64,000 nucleotides of DNA from Setaria digitata (GCA_003640385.1 RCAB01000277.1:1-64000), one strand, 5' to 3'; counted from the stretch's first letter, positions 39,401 through 52,530 are shown. Program-made: numbers and translations. Notes: generated by a model from the letters alone, not told the origin.

Positions 39401-41410
39401 ATTTTTTTTATTATTATCAACGAAAAAGAGCTGTTTCAATTTTGACAAGTTATTTAGAACTAAAAATTATAGCATATTTTTGAAAAATCACTTATTTTGG
39501 ACTTTTCTAAATCTTTTTTCTTTTTTTGTTTCATTTAAACAATACTGCGAAAATCAGGAATTCCTTCTTCTTCTTCTTTAAATTTTTTAAATGAAATAAA
39601 GAAAAACAAACAAATCGAAAAAAATTTATATTTCTACAAAAAATACCTTTCTTCCACTTCTGCATTTAGCCGATGAAGATACAAATAATACTTGGTGCTA
39701 ATAAAAGTGGTTAAAAGTGGCGTTAAAATCAGTTTCCATAAAAATTTAGTAATTTGGAAATTTAAAAATCTTTTGAGATCTATGGAGATATTTGGATGGA
39801 ACAGCTGCTTTACAAATAAATTACTTCACTATTCCAGAAGTCAATCACAGTCGAATCACTCCAATTTCTTTGCAATTTTCATTTCAAATTTGGGCATAAA
39901 TTATTGCCTTGACATTTTGCTTTGTCTCTAAAATTTTTAGCACATGTGTCATTCTTACTGATGAAATTTTGTGTTAAAATTTGAAAAAAAAAATTATATG
40001 TGCAAATGTGCAGTTTAGTTGGAGAAAAAATGCTAATTTTTATTGATAAATTAAAATTTAAAATAAACTTCTCATAAAGAATAGAAAAATTACTTACAAA
40101 TATTGTGATTATATATTAAAGGTATGATAATTCATATTTAATAAAGTAAATGAAAGTTATGATAAATAAATATTGCTACAAAGCTTGCTACTTAATGTTC
40201 AATTAGAATTAATTTACTCGTAGAAAATTGCATGCAAAATGCCAAGTAATAGTTTTTTGGTTGGATAATTTGTCAGTTTAAAATGTTCATACCCTCTATC
40301 ATTTGCATTTCTCTTCCTCTTCCTAGCGAATGCGAATAATATATCAAAAATGAAATGTTGATGTTATAACTTATGAAATATTATCAAGTTTGATTAAGTA
40401 AATTATAAATTGCTTTTTAATTAAGCAAACTGAGAAATGTACTGCGCCTTCGTGGTAAAATATCTAAGCACACTAGGAGATTTTAACACTTTTAAGGAAA
40501 AAAATTTGATATAGAAATTTTCAATATTGAAAAGTTTATTGTGTCGTGTTGTATTGAACAAACGACTACCAGATGCTTTTGCATTCATTGGATTAATACT
40601 AGAATAGTGAAATTTCAGGGATCAATTGATATATAGAAATGAAATATTAGAGGTAGACAAGTGATTTTTCTGTGCAAAAGGTAACAAGGCATAAAAAATA
40701 CTCATTTAAGTTCATTTAATTCAGAAATAACTTTTGAAATGAAGTGAAAATTTTGAGGATGGGTCGATACGATGTAGTCATGGATCAGTTGAATGTTCTG
40801 CCAATAAATTACAAAGTTGTGTATTGGAATATGCAAAAATGAAGCATGCCTTGGCTTTTATCATCTGTTTCGAGCGATCCCTTACCGATTCTGATGTCGA
40901 ATCAGCTTTTCAATACTGCTCTAGTTTCATACGCAATCACTACCGACGAATAAGGTCTTCCATTTCTTTTCCTCAAAACTGTAGAGGAAAATTTCAAATA
41001 GTTTCTTTCTTGCTCATCCTCAATTCATATCATTTAAGCACCAGTCAAAGTGATGAAACTTCTTTTTTACATGGAGCCGAATGAGTAATTTTCGTGTATT
41101 TTTTTGGTGTGAAGAAGCAAAAAGAGAAGGAAAAAGCGATTAGGATGGAGGCATTGAAAGTGTCGTAGTAGCAAGTGGTCACGTGATAAATTTCAGACGT
41201 TGTTATGATTCTGAACGCGGCATTCAGTTACAACGTAAAGCGTTTCATCGCACAATGTCTGCTATGCCGAACCGTATATCAGAAGTACCGTATTTGCTCG
41301 TGAATGGTTACAGTCCAAATCCCGATTCGAATAATCTCAACATACATGCATTGCAGTTGTTGCTGAAGAAATGGAAGCGTATGTTTCGTGATGACTACTC
41401 AGTGAAATGA
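36493..41410 (+). CDS. GILT-like thiol reductase (gamma-interferon-inducible lysosomal thiol reductase family)
   Basis: Secreted or lysosomal enzyme that reduces protein disulfides at low pH through a CxxC active site. Exons 36493-36567, 38034-38276, 40758-40954 and 41197-41410 join in phase to 242 residues. Exon 1 encodes a basic start followed by the hydrophobic run SIFLLLVITIHII, a good signal peptide. Exon 2 carries PPDLWCDSYESARRCNVAYQ, the N-terminal cysteine pattern, then the active site YYEALCPYCQRF (CPYC at about residues 63-66) and EMIPWGNSK. Exon 3 has CSHGSVEC, matching the GILT signature CQHGxxEC with S for Q, then ICFERS. Exon 4 ends with VPYLLVNGYSPNPDS, the usual VPWxxxNG site with Y-L in place of W. 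Intron 1 (1.5 kb) and intron 2 (2.5 kb) are long for this window. Host genes of this family act in antigen processing; in nematodes they are linked to immunity and redox, so only the chemistry is assigned. AATAAA at 41814-41819 is a candidate poly(A) signal. Confidence 0.9.
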
Positions 41411-43452
41411 TCCTTTCAACAAGTTATATGGCTGCTAATTAAATGGCACAATTTCTCAGCCCCTAATCAGCATCATATTTTGACTCTTATATGATATTCT
41501 CGCTATCCATGATTCTCTGAATACTACCCCAGTTCTTGTCAATTGCGTAATTTGGACTTCGAAAATAATTCATAACAACTTTTGCTTCATCCTATGTAAG
41601 AACTACGTAAAGTTTGCTTTGAAAATGTTCAATTTTTTTTTGAATATGCATTTACTCAAAGTAATTGAAATTTTATTGAGGAAAAAATCTATTTTCCGAA
41701 AAAATAAGTTATTTCTTAGCAAAAAATTTTGCAATTCTTTCTCTCCAGTTGAACTTACTGTGCAATTTTCTTTTGCGCAATACTCGTAGTACAGAGAATA
41801 TTTTAACCTTCGAAATAAACCTAAAGATTACTGCTTAATTATCGACAGTGGTTACTACTGTTCTCATAGAAATTTCATTTCACACCATCTTCTGGATCAA
41901 ACAATCCTTATGAATCATAATTTATGTAATAATCCCACTACAATGCCATAGAAGTAGAAGGAAATATTAGAACTTTAATTGAATCATACCTGAAATCTCT
42001 AGCTAATTGAGCAGTGCTATGATATCCTTGGAACAAATGCCACTCAAGTAACAAAAAATTTGCTAAACAATTACTGTTTTTAAAATCTTGATTATTCTGG
42101 AAGATCAACTTTCTCCGATGTAATTTAACGTACCAGAGCGGAAATCGCCTATTGTTTGGAAATTAAACGGCAAAGTGTGTGAAGAGAGGGGATTGCAAAT
42201 GATTGCCATCAAGCAGGACAGATCTTATTCATCCATAAAAATTCTAAATCGACTGTCTCAACTTAGCAGTCACTTGTCATCCATTAACTGACCGAAGTTA
42301 TTTATGGGATCTTGCAAGAACTTTTTCAGAAAAAATTTTTTGCCTCAAAATATGGGACAAAAACTTATTTCAACTTCAATAACGGATAGGATTGGTGAGT
42401 AGGAAATAATCAAATAGATGAAACCCACAAAGTAATTTGAGGATGCATCATTACACATATCATCATCTATGAGATTACTATTTGATATTAAGGAAAACTT
42501 GAATGAAAGGACATCGCACCTATAAATTAAACATGTAAACTTCGCAATACAAAATGGAACTTCGGGAATTAAATGGCATTAATAATTGTTCGTGCAAATC
42601 TTCAAGTGCAGAGGTTAATCTCTTTACTTCACTTTTCAAAAACTACTCATTAACTTTCTACAGGATGAGACACATTTGATAAATGTTCTCTATCTGAAAA
42701 GATGGCTTTTACATGCACCGTAAAGAATTAGTTCGAATTTCATAATTAAAACAGTTTATAGAGTTTTCAATCTTTTTTTGGTTTATAGAAGATGTGTTAT
42801 TAAAAGAGGAGACCAATCAATCAAAAAAAAAAAAAAAAATTGTCATAAATCCTGACAGAATAAACTTCATTCTGTTCATCACATCAGCATAAAACTTCCT
42901 GACATTCAGGCCTAGTTTATTTTCTTCCCTGATTGCTTCCCTAACTGCACTGAATTTGGTAAACTAATCCAATAGGTTACTATTATTACTATAATATATA
43001 TAAAATTTGTTTTATACTCACATATANTAGTAATCCTAAACTAATCCATTTGGTAAACTAATCCAATAGGTTACTATTATTACTATAATATATATAAAAT
43101 TTGTTTTATACTCACATATATATATCTTTGAATCTTCTCTGAAACTGCATATGTTTTGTATATGAAGCCTTCAGTTTACATTTCCAATAAATCAAGTATT
43201 GCAAAAAGAAAAAAACATAAAAATAAATAGATGCATAATTGGTAATCATTTCAGAGAAAAACAAAGGATATAACAAAGAAGAAAAAATAATACAAAACAT
43301 TGCTTGAATGATCACTGAACACAATTAGTTGCTAGCGAAGTTTGCAAATTTACATTGTTCAAAATGGAGCTGACTGTAAAGGATATAACTTCCATGCATC
43401 AATTTGTTTATAAGATGGAATTATTACACAATGACAGGATAAGTGGATAGCT
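41411..43452. other. Convergent 3' intergenic region
   Basis: 2 kb between the stops of the GILT-like gene (+) and the DSN1-like gene (-). It includes an A-run near 42825 and the N-flanked duplication 42955-43120. The minus frame 43112-43324 is hydrophobic but sits beyond the DSN1-like stop and has no splice support. No gene is seen. Confidence 0.55.
42955..43120. repeat. 72 bp direct duplication around a single N
   Basis: 42955-43026 and 43049-43120 are identical as far as I can read. They are separated by one N (43027) and 21 bp. This is the same architecture as at 13731-13973 and most likely an assembly join where overlapping ends were not collapsed. A TA-rich stretch in the unit may have caused the break. 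Confidence 0.9.
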
Positions 43453-45230
43453 TCAAACTGCAGCAAGACGATGAGAAAATCCATGCTTCGCCATCCAGGT
43501 CTCGGTCTGCCGGATAATAGCATCGCATTCAGCTTTCTGTGCTAAAAGTTCATTTCTGTCTTCATAATCCAAATATTTCTTTTGGATTTTGATTAATTCC
43601 TGCAATCGGCGAAATTTGCTTTCTGCAATCATCAATTGAGATTTAAGATTCTCATTCTGCGACATCTGAAATAACAGTAGACTCTCGGAAGCAAGTAAAA
43701 GAAGTTTCCAGACTTAAGATCCTTATTCCATTCTTTATGATCAAGCTTAATTCATTTCGGAAAAAAAAAATATAATAACCTGTGATTCGGTCTTTCTTTG
43801 TAAAGAAAGCTTCTTTGCCAGTGCAATTTCGATAGGTGATGGAATGTTTCTGGTACCTATATACTGAATGCACATCTGTTCTACACGCTTTGGACTAAGC
43901 ACAATTGGCTTATGTAGCTCACTGAAAGTGTAATTTTAAATAAAAGTCCTACCCGGAAAAAAACTACAGTCCCAAGTCAAGAAAACAAGCTAGCAAAATT
44001 AGAATTCCTGATAGCACTGTGCCATCGGTAGCTATTACCATTCCACCATATGTCACTTCTTAATTTCACGATTATTGATTTCTAATCCATGGAACACATG
44101 AGGATTAAAAAACAACAAATTTTACAACCTTTTTGAGAAATAATGACATTAGCAAAGCTGTTGATATAAACCAATAGGTCTTCACGTTAACCTTGTCTAA
44201 TATTCAAATATTGCTCAAATGTCTCAAATGGAGTAATTTCGATTTAACTTTCGACATAATCAAAAGTTATGAATGAGGATTTATGAAGTTTCGAACCTCC
44301 TTGCAAGATCAACACTCTTCTCATAATTTTGGAGCAATTCATCCCATTGCTCTTCTTCATATCTTAACTTCTTCATGTAATTCGCTAAGCGTTCTTTTTC
44401 TTCGTCTATAGCGGCCAGTTTTACAGACAGAAGGGAAGAATTTTTTTCAACCGTCTTAGTTATATCATCTCCAATTATCACGTCTTTCTGAAAACAAAAA
44501 CCAATGTTATAAACATTCTCCACCAAAATTTTATGACATTTACACGTTATTTATGAATGTAGGGTAACACAGCACTCCTCAAGAAGTTAAATTAACCACT
44601 TTTTTGGTTAGATAAAAGAAGTTCAAAGAAGACACAAAAATACAAATAATCGGTTGCATTTAAATTTAAGCAAAAAGTGGTTATAAAATGCAGTGTATAT
44701 CAACGTTAAAGGTTTTGAGAGCAATTTTAATAACTAAGCGTTATTTTAATTTTTTTTGTGGTTGATTGACGCTATTAGGTTGGAAGAACATCTGTGAGAT
44801 TATTTAAGAATTTAGATTAGGACTTGGCATCTTAAACTACGCCACTTCTCCTTAACAACTAACTCCTATACTTTTTAAAATTAAGCTTACAGTAATTTCA
44901 ACGCCATCTACAACTTGCTTCACAGACATACTTGAACGTCGACCGCGAAGAGAATGTCTTTTATCACTGACCTGAAAAAAAAAAGGTTGGCAATGGACAG
45001 GAGATAGTAAAAGGTTATATTAAGTTAAAATTAATGATGGTGATGATAAAGGTGACCGGCGTAGTCGTCATATTGATTAAGAAAACCGATAAAAACAACC
45101 GGTGTCCAAAGCATTTCTGCCACCTTTATATAAGAAATCTTACCACACTGTTGATAGAGCTCAATCTGGAACCTGGATGATTTCGCTTTGTCGATGATTG
45201 CACTGTTGATGAGTCATCCTCTAATTCCAT
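43453..45230 (-). CDS. Probable DSN1/Mis13-like kinetochore (MIS12 complex) subunit
   Basis: Five exons in transcript order: 45230-45144, 44971-44891, 44487-44297, 43921-43780 and 43665-43453. All are in phase and give 237 residues. Seen: an acidic N-terminus; a basic serine cluster RHSLRGRRSSM at about 34-44, like the RRxSxRRxS segment of Dsn1/Mis13; a long charged helix with YEEEQWDELLQNYEKSV; a second segment with LSPKRVEQMCIQYI; and a C-terminal coiled coil ending near TWMAKHGF. Dsn1 joins the MIS12 complex that links centromeres to the NDC80 microtubule binder. The assignment rests on the basic-serine motif and the W-x-x-LL-x-x-YE helix, so it is tentative. The acceptor TTTTAG lies 7 nt before the ATG, as expected for spliced-leader addition. 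Alternatively an upstream exon 45839-45808 (starting MSNGVTKECK) splices in frame to 45237 and adds 13 residues. The promoter side faces rpn-9. Confidence 0.6.
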
Positions 45231-46050
45231 GTGAATACTAAAATAAATATGCAAATTTTAAATATGCAATTAATATAAATAAAAACACGAGAAATACATA
45301 GAAGTATATGTGAAAGTGGGTGAAATAAAAGAACGCGTGAAGCATGGTGACTGAGATTCTAAGTTGACTGCGTTGATTTTCAATTTCGCGATATTGGTCC
45401 GATAAGCATTATCGTTAAATTTCAGACGGCAACAGTGATAAGCCGGTAATAATACTAATAATAAAGGTGATATAGTGATAACTGGCAAGACTTTGTCACA
45501 GATATACTTCCGTAACTTCAAGTTAGACAATCTGCCAATAAAAAGTAAGGAAAGGGCAAGTATTAAGACGAAAATTACACACGCAAGAATCCAGAAACTC
45601 AGAGCTCCAGAGAGAAATTTCAAAGGCAAAAGAAATACTTGAAATAAGTTTCAAGCTAACCAACGGTTAGGCTAAGTCGGAGACTCTGAACACAATGCAA
45701 GGTATAGTCTGCACGGAATTCCGGGGAGAAACACAGGTGCAGCAGGAAGGACATTCAAATTTCCCGCGGCAATATTTTCGATGGGTTCGACTCTGAGTTG
45801 CTAATACTGTTTGCATTCCTTCGTAACTCCGTTCGACATGCTTGCCCGAGGCGTGGGTAAGGGTTATTCTCACTGACGGTGTAGCTTTTCTCCAGTTAGT
45901 TCTTTCCTACGCTACCTGTTCAATTTTCAGCCATATTGCTACCTGCACTTTAGATGGCCACTAAGTTACAGTTAACAGTTGTCAAGTTTGTATCGGCTTT
46001 TCAGATCACAAGAAAACTAGCCAGAAGTGGTTAGATCAAATTGCTAGAAG
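45231..46050. promoter_or_regulatory. Divergent promoter region of the DSN1-like gene and rpn-9
   Basis: 820 bp between the two start codons, with a clearly GC-richer block at about 45660-45900. A plus-strand acceptor (CGGCTTTTCAG) ends at 46004, 46 nt before the rpn-9 ATG, and a minus-strand acceptor lies at 45238-45243; both are candidate spliced-leader sites. Two minus-strand open frames lie inside (45270-45629, which would give two hydrophobic segments, and 45667-45873, Cys-rich). Neither has a supported start and splice chain, so neither is called a gene. Confidence 0.45.
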
Positions 46051-48101
46051 ATGTCGGAGAGAGTTGAAGCATATTTGATGAAAAACAAAAACACTTCTCA
46101 CGAAGTTATTGCGGATGTTTGGCAAAAGCTCGAACAACTTTATTTCAGGAAGTGAGTAGTTTTTCTTTCTGTAGTTATAAAAAAAATCTTCCTTAAACAA
46201 TATGTGAAAATCGTGAGTGAAATTGTAATAATACTTCTATTGGAAATAAATCTGAGACAAAATGGTTCAACTGGGAACTCGTGATTTGTATAGCTGATTG
46301 TTTCTTGAAAATTTTTAAACCTTTTTCTACAATAAATATTGTAAACGGTCTTTAGAAGTTTTTTTTCTTTTTTTTTTTTTTTTTTTTTTTTTAACTCTTA
46401 GTACTATTCTAGTACTGGAATCAGCATTTGATTTTCTTCTCACTTGAGAAGTTCATTATTGCTTCATGTATCACCTTTATTTAATTTTTTAAATAAATTT
46501 TTATCAAGTGACTTCCAAATTATTCCATATGTTTTGGGAAAACCTATTTACATACTTAGTATATTGGTTTCACATTTTCAGAATATTCATGTAAATGTTG
46601 AATAGTAAATTTTCTAGACTTTGGCATCAATTAACTGTGGAACTGCGAAAAGTAATAGCTGATGACGCATTTATTCAGACGATTGATCTAAAAGATTTCT
46701 ATGACAATTTCATCAATGAATTTGAGCATCGAATAAATCCCCTGCAGCTCGTTGAAATTATCATTCCAGTGGCGAAATCAATTTTTATGAAAAGTAAAAG
46801 TTTCCATCGTTCATGAGTGTACTTTTGGTTCAGTAAATCAGGCTTGTGAAAGTTCTGCTCATTAAGAGACTTATTAAGTCTTTGCTACTGAATTGCTTTC
46901 TGCATTCGCTACAGAAACGACCCATGCTCTATACCAAATTGTTTCGTTCATTTTTTAATCACATTTGATACCGGAGAAGAAAATATGAATATATGGAAAT
47001 AAGAAGGAAAGTTATATTGGAATAAGAAGTGAGTTAAGCCCAATGTAATTTGCTTTTCTTTATAGAGATAATAGAGCAAGGAATGAAAGATGCATATTTT
47101 ACTCCCTTTAATGTCAGGCTGATCAACAGAGTCAAATGAACAGAAGGATGTTCTAATATGTTCTGAAATCTTAATTTTAGTATAAACTGCTAGAACTCTA
47201 AAGCAGTTTTTTTTTTCTTTTTTTTTTTTTTTTTGCTGTAATTTGGATTAGTGGAGAATTTCAGTTTAATTTATTTTTCGTTGCAGATAGAGATGCTGCT
47301 TACACGTTTTTGGATAAGATTGAAAAAACAATTTCAAAGGACAAACAAGCAGTGGTGCGTGTGCGAACTGGACAGATCGAATTACGGCTGATGCATAAAG
47401 ATTCCAAAGATCGTTGCGTCGATATTCAAGTCGTGAGAGTACTAATTAGTTGTCTTCTTTTGGGCTTTATTTTTGTTCTCATTCATGACAGAAAATACTT
47501 TCACATTTGCACATGTGTTAAAGTTTTGTCGTTATTTTCCAGAAAATGATTGAAGAAACTCAGGTACTGTTAGACGAACTGCCCGGAGTTACACCAGTAC
47601 ATGGACCTTTTTACAAGGTATTTATCTAGTTTTCGTCTTATCGAGATCAACTGTTTCTTTCCTTGATTGAAATTTTATGAGATCTACATTTAAAATTCCA
47701 GGTTTCTTCAGTTTACCTAAAGGAAATTGGCAATTACGCAGGTTATTATCGTGAAGCCTTGCGTTATCTGGGTTGTGAAGATCAAGCAAAGTTACCGCAA
47801 TCTGAAAAGCAGTTGCAAGCTGTGCTGTTAGGATTTGCCGCCCTATTGGGTGACAATGTTTACAATTTTGGTGAATTGGTGTGTTTCTTTTTTCTGACAA
47901 GTTTCCGTATTTTATTCTTTATTCAACATTTTGGCATTTTCGTATATAGTTCTTGTTCCGAAATGAAAACACTGTCGATTTTTAGTCTAAACATGTTACT
48001 CATTTTATAATATCGTCCTTTCAATTGCGAATGGTCTTTAGTTCTGACAAAGTTTGAAATTGCCAGGATTTTTTTCTGCTCATTTTAAATATTTAAGTAT
48101 A

Positions 48102-48155
<54 letters not shown>

Positions 48156-49082
48156 CAATTAAAATTAATTGTATATATAACAATTATATATACAATTAAA
48201 TATATATATATTTAATTGTAGTTAGCTCACTTGTATTTATAGCTGGCACATCCGATTCTTAAATCATTGGAAGGAACTCGCGAGAAATGGATTATTGATG
48301 TATTGTACGCCTTCAATGCTGGTGATCTCAATAAGTTTAACGAATATCGGCCACAGTGGGCCGAATGGGATGATCTCAAGGATCATCAGGATCTTTTGGA
48401 AGACAAAATTCGTTTGTTGAGCTTGATGGAAGTGTGCATTTTATCAAATGTTTTGGTTCACACTTTGCTTTCTTAGCTTATAAATTTGATGAGAGCCACA
48501 TGATGCTTATACTTTAGTTTTAAATGTTTGGAAACTTTATTTGTTTAAATTATAGATTGCTCTGGCTCGTCCGTCGAAGGAACGATATATATCATTTCAA
48601 GAAATTGCTGACAAAGCTCAGATTGATCTTAATAAAGTTGAGGCTCTAGTAATGAGAGCGCTGAGTAAGGGATTAGTACAAGGTTCGATTGATCAAGTGG
48701 AAGAACTCGTTAATATTACCTGGGTGCAACCAAGAGTACTTTCTCCACAACAAGTAATTTCGTTTTTTTTTTTTAAGTTTTCCATGTCTTTAGTTAAAGA
48801 AAGTGGGTTGTTGTTTGCCTTCTTAGGTTTCTTGCTAACTTATTGGTGATTCATCACTGAAAAATTCAATCCTTTATCCTCGAGATCTATTCCATTAAAT
48901 ATGAAAAACTGGCTAAGCAGTCGACACATTGTATATATTTCTTTGGTTTTTCAAAAAATTTTTTACATTTTTAAAATCAGATTTTGGCAATGAGTGATCG
49001 CATTGGTGCCTGGTGTGCGGAAGTTGAAGGAATGGAGGCAATTGTTCGTAATAACGCCAGAGAAATACTGACAAAAACGTGA
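46051..49082 (+). CDS. rpn-9: 26S proteasome regulatory lid subunit Rpn9/PSMD13
   Basis: PCI-domain scaffold subunit of the proteasome lid, which docks and deubiquitinates substrates. Eight exons: 46051-46151, 46618-46793, 47287-47432, 47543-47617, 47702-47878, 48243-48431, 48556-48753 and 48981-49082. They give 387 residues, against about 376-390 in other animals. Colinear with the family from end to end: LWHQLTVEL; FINEFEHRINPLQLVEII; LDELPGVTPVHGPFY; YYREALRYLGC; LLGDNVYNFGEL; REKWIIDVLYAFNAGDLNKF; the PCI winged-helix part with ISFQEIADKAQI, VEALVMRALSKGLVQGSIDQ and TWVQPRVL; and a C-terminal helix WCAEVEGMEAIV. Exon 2 is taken from the TTTTCTAG acceptor at 46617 because it restores YFRK-LWHQL; the upstream AGs meet an in-frame stop. 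Intron 1 holds a 25-T run at 46368-46392, and intron 5 an AT microsatellite. AATAAA at 49130-49135 follows the stop by 48 nt. Confidence 0.96.
48107..48149. repeat. (AT)n microsatellite in an rpn-9 intron
   Basis: About 21 AT units, followed to about 48220 by AT-rich inverted-repeat sequence built from ATTAAT/TATATA blocks that could fold into a long hairpin. It lies between exons 5 and 6 of rpn-9. Confidence 0.95.
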
Positions 49083-52000
49083 TCCTAATTACGAATTGTT
49101 CTTCTGTACCACTATTATAAATCAGAAATAATAAATGCAAGCAATTTTTCGGATAGCAAGTTTTTTTTTTTTTCGAAAATGTGAGTCTACAAAAGTCGGG
49201 TACGGAACTCTTTAAAATGCCTGTTGGGGCACTGAAACCTTTTTTTTTACGTGGGTTTCGTGCTGTAATTTCTTAAGATTATACTTAAAATACACGTTTC
49301 ATACAGCACTTTTGTAATCTATAAAATAGCCTAAAGGATTCAAGCTGATGAATTATTTTATTTAGTGTTAAATATTCGGACATCTAAATTTTACGGGATT
49401 TTGTGTGGTTTCGTGTAGAGAGTGAAGGACACTTCATGACATTTTATGTGAAAAAGAACAATTTTAGTAGGTGGTTGGTAAAGGATTGTGAGTTTTTTTT
49501 TTTAATGCCATTTCAACTGTATGATATGCTACAGCTACACTTCGTCTTTCAGTAAGCTAGACTAAACAAAATTATTGACATGCGATTCGTTATTAAGAAG
49601 GAAAAAATTGGTAGAGATTCATTCATTACCAGTTGGCAATAGGATGCAAATGTGTGCTATTCGCAAGGATAATTTTTATAGACACAAATAAATGTGCCCT
49701 CAATTTGTCTTCCCAAAAGTCGCTTTTCTTGTAATGGTGACAGGAACCAGTAGATAAATGGATATTCAAACTCCGATAATATATGTAACAAGTGGTAGAC
49801 ATTTTGCACATCCGTTTCACTTTCAAAAGAGCTGGTGACACGGTAAGTTGCAGTGAGTATGGAAGGAAGTTGGAATTAGTGACCCCAATTCGGCTTATTT
49901 AAGTCCTGTTGTTGGGACATTTGATGAGCAGTAAAACCAGTTCGTCCAAATACATACACATGGACGGATATGTTATAAGTTGATTTGCTGCTATTTGAAA
50001 GCTATGCAAACACAAACAATCAAACAACTTATTAATATAATACAAAGAAAAGAAAAGGTTTGCCAAAAAGAAAAGTAATGAAATAACTCGATCAACTTTT
50101 AATTGAAATTAATTAACTGCTCCACCGCTATTATATTATATCTAGCTGCCAAAACTGAACCGCAGTTAATGCTAGTTATACTTGTAGCACTAAGAATTTA
50201 CTAATATAATTTCTTGTCCTAGCAGAAATCATAAATTAATTGATAATTTTGCAGGGGATAAGAAATGGCAAGAAAATAGATATAAAGAACTGATAGCAAA
50301 GTATCTTTGATGATTATACCGTTTAAGGTAGCAAATATCAGTAAGGCATTAATAATCCTATGAAAATGACCCGATAGTGGTTGATCTTAACATTTTCTTT
50401 CGTTTTCAGAGAAAATTGAATATTTTAGAATTCGAAAGAAATCCTTCCATTGTGTTTACTGTAGTCCAATTTTCCCGGCAATATTCATTGTTAGTCATAA
50501 AATTAATTTATATAGGAGACACTATATGGGTAATCCTGAAATATAAGATCGAAATTTTATTTTCTCTTACCCTCTCTGTGATTCATTCTCTTTATAAAAT
50601 GAGGACATGACAAGATGTAAAATGAAGTGATAAATTAGAGATCAGTAAGATTGATTATCAGAAGGGGAAATAAAGAGGAAGAAAAATGATAAGATGCTAA
50701 CAGGTCAAAATTAGGACAATTTAAGAGAATCAGGACAAGGTTCTCGTCTTTATTCCATTCCTTTTTTTACTCTGCTCTATCAGTTTTTTAAGAGACCTAG
50801 TTCATCCTTGACCTTAATTTTCCTCTCTTTAATTTGTTTCAATACTTTCTTTACTTTCTTTTTTTTTTTTAATTTTCACTTTTTGCATAAAAGGAGAGGA
50901 TGAATCGGAAAACTGTTGAATTTTTCGAAAAATATCTTTAAATTTTCATATTTTCATTTGTTTATTGGAATTAATCACCTGAGGATGTTTACACACTATT
51001 AAGTTATAAGCGTCTAAATATTTCCACTAGCTTAGATTAAATATAATCCAACTAATCAGTTGGATTCATTTGTTCATTTGTTTATGGCTCGAACCAACCA
51101 TATATCGAATTATACCATGCAATTAACAACTTTTCGGTAGCACTTATAGTTCATTAACAACGGGAGTGTTTCATTTCAGTTCAGTTTCTTCACACCACTG
51201 CAATGAAGGAAAAGCTAAGATAATGCATTATTCAGAAAATAATGTTCTTTCTCATTATCTTCTGTATTACACATCTAATATTGTCATCATTTCTTAATCA
51301 TTTTTAGTTTTATATATTATTTTTTCTCTTGTATTATCAGTTTTCTTATACACAATCATTTTTCATATATAATTAGTAATCAATGTTTTTCAAGTGTTCA
51401 TTCATTTTATCGGTAAGTTTAATTATCTGATAACTACTAACAAATTAATCAATTTATCTATGTTAGTATGTGGCTAGTATTGATAAGAGAAGAAAATATC
51501 GAGCTTTCGCTGCATTACTGAAGACAATCTAGCATTTATTCACTTTCTTTTCATTTTCATTAATTACGCAACAAACCGGACTTTCCTTTTCAGGTTTTCG
51601 GGTTAAGACAGGGATTTTTAAAGCGAGAAAAGGAAATGCCTAACATTATATATTTATATATAATACAGATATATGCATATATATGTATATAATGGAATGA
51701 AAATGCCATCACATCGCATTCCGGCAAAACTGGCCCGAAAATGAGGTAATGGTGTCACTGTCATATCGGACCCGTCCTCATTGCGCTCTCTCACCCTCTC
51801 ACATTTGCGCTTTCATTTTCTACATTCAGCAAAATTTCACTTTCCGTTCCGACCAGTAATTTTTTTTGCCGAATTTAACCTACATTTTAACATACAATTA
51901 CAGTTTACTGTTCCGACTATTACTAAAATGTTTGACTTGCATATGCCAATCATTAAACATTCCTATACAAAGCGGACAGATTTCATTTCCGCACTGTGAA

Positions 52001-52429
52001 ACAGTGTTCATTAAATATCACTACTCCTATCTTTTTATCATTAGCATCGTCATCAGTATTATTAACTATTATTTAGTTACTATTATTAATTATTATTACT
52101 TCGTCCATTCCTTACAAATATTTGTTTTTTATTAAAATTTTTTATTTATTAAAAAAAAGCAATAGGTGTTCATTATCCAATAATTAAATCCGTTATTCTG
52201 AGCGGAATCATAAAATAATTTGAGATAATTTCAATTGCCATTCTTTTGGATAAGTTACCGAATTGGTGCTATTTCAAAGTTTGGCAGGAAAAAAATAGAA
52301 TGCTTTTTCATTTTGATTACTTAATAGAAATATCCTTATGAAGATATGAAATAAATTAAAAAAAGAAACAAACTAATTATAATTATAATTGTAATTAATA
52401 CTGTTGTGACTATTATTATTTTTATGATT

Positions 52430-52530
52430 ATTACGATCATTATTTATTATTTTTATTGTTATTACTACTATTAATGTTACTATTATTGTTATTATTATTA
52501 TTAATTTATTATTATTATTGTTATTAATTT
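52430..52530. repeat. ATT trinucleotide-rich microsatellite
   Basis: Interrupted (ATT)n with T-A-C substitutions, about 100 bp. Read on the minus strand it gives an open N/I-rich frame, which is an artefact of the repeat. Confidence 0.8.

Noticed and set aside
45780..45795. GGTTCGACTC, similar to a tRNA B box
   Set aside because: No A box at the right distance and no acceptor-stem pairing.
46595..46617. ATG at 46595 as an rpn-9 start
   Set aside because: An in-frame stop lies directly upstream, and exon 1 at 46051 joined to the TTTTCTAG acceptor gives the full conserved N-terminus.
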